From positions 1-9,661 of the forward strand of contig DASSMB010000172.1 in NCBI GenBank assembly GCA_035689095.1: DNA of 9,661 nucleotides, in the 5' to 3' direction. The DNA comes from JACDDK01 sp035689095. Lineage in GTDB: Bacteria > Actinomycetota > Rubrobacteria > Rubrobacterales > Rubrobacteraceae. Below are positions 9,486 to 9,661 of the stretch, in pieces. The notes under the pieces are model-generated. The model was not told where the DNA came from and made no database searches. It was given only the letters and a program-made list of their open reading frames with translations. The translations under genes were made by a program, and so were the position numbers. How positions within the stretch are numbered: position 1 is the stretch's first letter; each line of letters begins with the position of its first letter.

Positions 9486-9661
9486 AGAGCAGATCTGACC
9501 GCGAGTTGATCCTGGCCTGTCGCAAGGGCCGGAGCGGGGCGTGGAAGGAGCTTCTCGGCAAGTACGAGCGGCTGGTCTACTCCATCCCGCTGCGCTACGG
9601 GCTCTCGCGCCACGACGCGGCGGACATCGCGCAGCTCACGTTTACCATCCTGATCCAGAAC
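9482..9661 (+). CDS. ECF-type RNA polymerase sigma factor, N-terminal fragment (cut by window end)
   Basis: About 60 codons of a sigma-70 family protein. It reads SDRELILACRKGRSGAWKEL and then YERLVYSIPLRYGLSRHDAADIAQLTFTILIQN, in the usual ECF region 2 order: D-x-E-L-I, a central KYERLVY helix, and the region 2.2 pattern D-A-A-D-I-A-Q that contacts the RNA polymerase beta' subunit. Region 4 and any anti-sigma factor lie outside the window. The frame is open from 9425 but contains no ATG or GTG; CTG 9482 gives a family-like N-terminus, and TTG 9506 would cut into the conserved domain. The gene is divergent from pstS, so a shared regulatory region is possible, but nothing here shows that it takes part in phosphate control. 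Confidence 0.85.
   Translation, partial: MKSRSDRELILACRKGRSGAWKELLGKYERLVYSIPLRYGLSRHDAADIAQLTFTILIQN

Noticed and set aside
9269..9613. A 114-codon minus-strand frame spanning the intergenic region and the sigma gene
   Set aside because: It runs antisense through the conserved sigma region 2 and shows no motif; the sigma frame explains the sequence better.

Overview
This window is chromosomal DNA from a high-G+C bacterium. PcrA-type helicase, a lipoprotein PstS, PhoP-type 11-bp direct repeats and frequent GTG/TTG starts suggest an actinobacterium, possibly a deep-branching lineage such as Rubrobacter. The phylum is an inference from gene style; I could not run a comparison. Every gene but one is on the minus strand, so the window reads from right to left.

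Layout, in transcription order. The far right edge (about 9482-9661, plus strand) holds the first 60 or so codons of an ECF-type sigma factor, divergent from everything else. A roughly 330-base intergenic region (9149-9481) separates it from the phosphate operon. That region contains a strong candidate PHO box for pstS and, nearer the sigma gene, several inverted repeats. The operon pstS-pstC-pstA-pstB-phoU (9148 down to 4455) is complete and in canonical order: a phosphate-binding lipoprotein, two permeases, the ATPase and the regulator that restrains uptake and PHO signalling. A hairpin lies between pstS and pstC. A possible terminator overlaps the phoU stop codon.

Below the operon come an Rrf2-family regulator with its own extended -10 promoter and a cysteine triad suited to an Fe-S cluster, then a class I methyltransferase whose start codon is unclear, then pcrA (3185 down past position 1). 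The pcrA gene has an extended -10 so close to its ATG that the mRNA is probably leaderless. It is interrupted by a 364-residue in-frame intein, placed exactly inside helicase motif III. All expected splicing residues are present. The central domain of the intein lacks a recognisable LAGLIDADG motif.

Most of the window is ordinary housekeeping and phosphate-uptake sequence. I see no new multi-gene system. The points that deserve a second look are the intein and its central domain, the PHO-box array, the unresolved start of the sigma gene, the overlapping start of the methyltransferase and the leaderless pcrA promoter.
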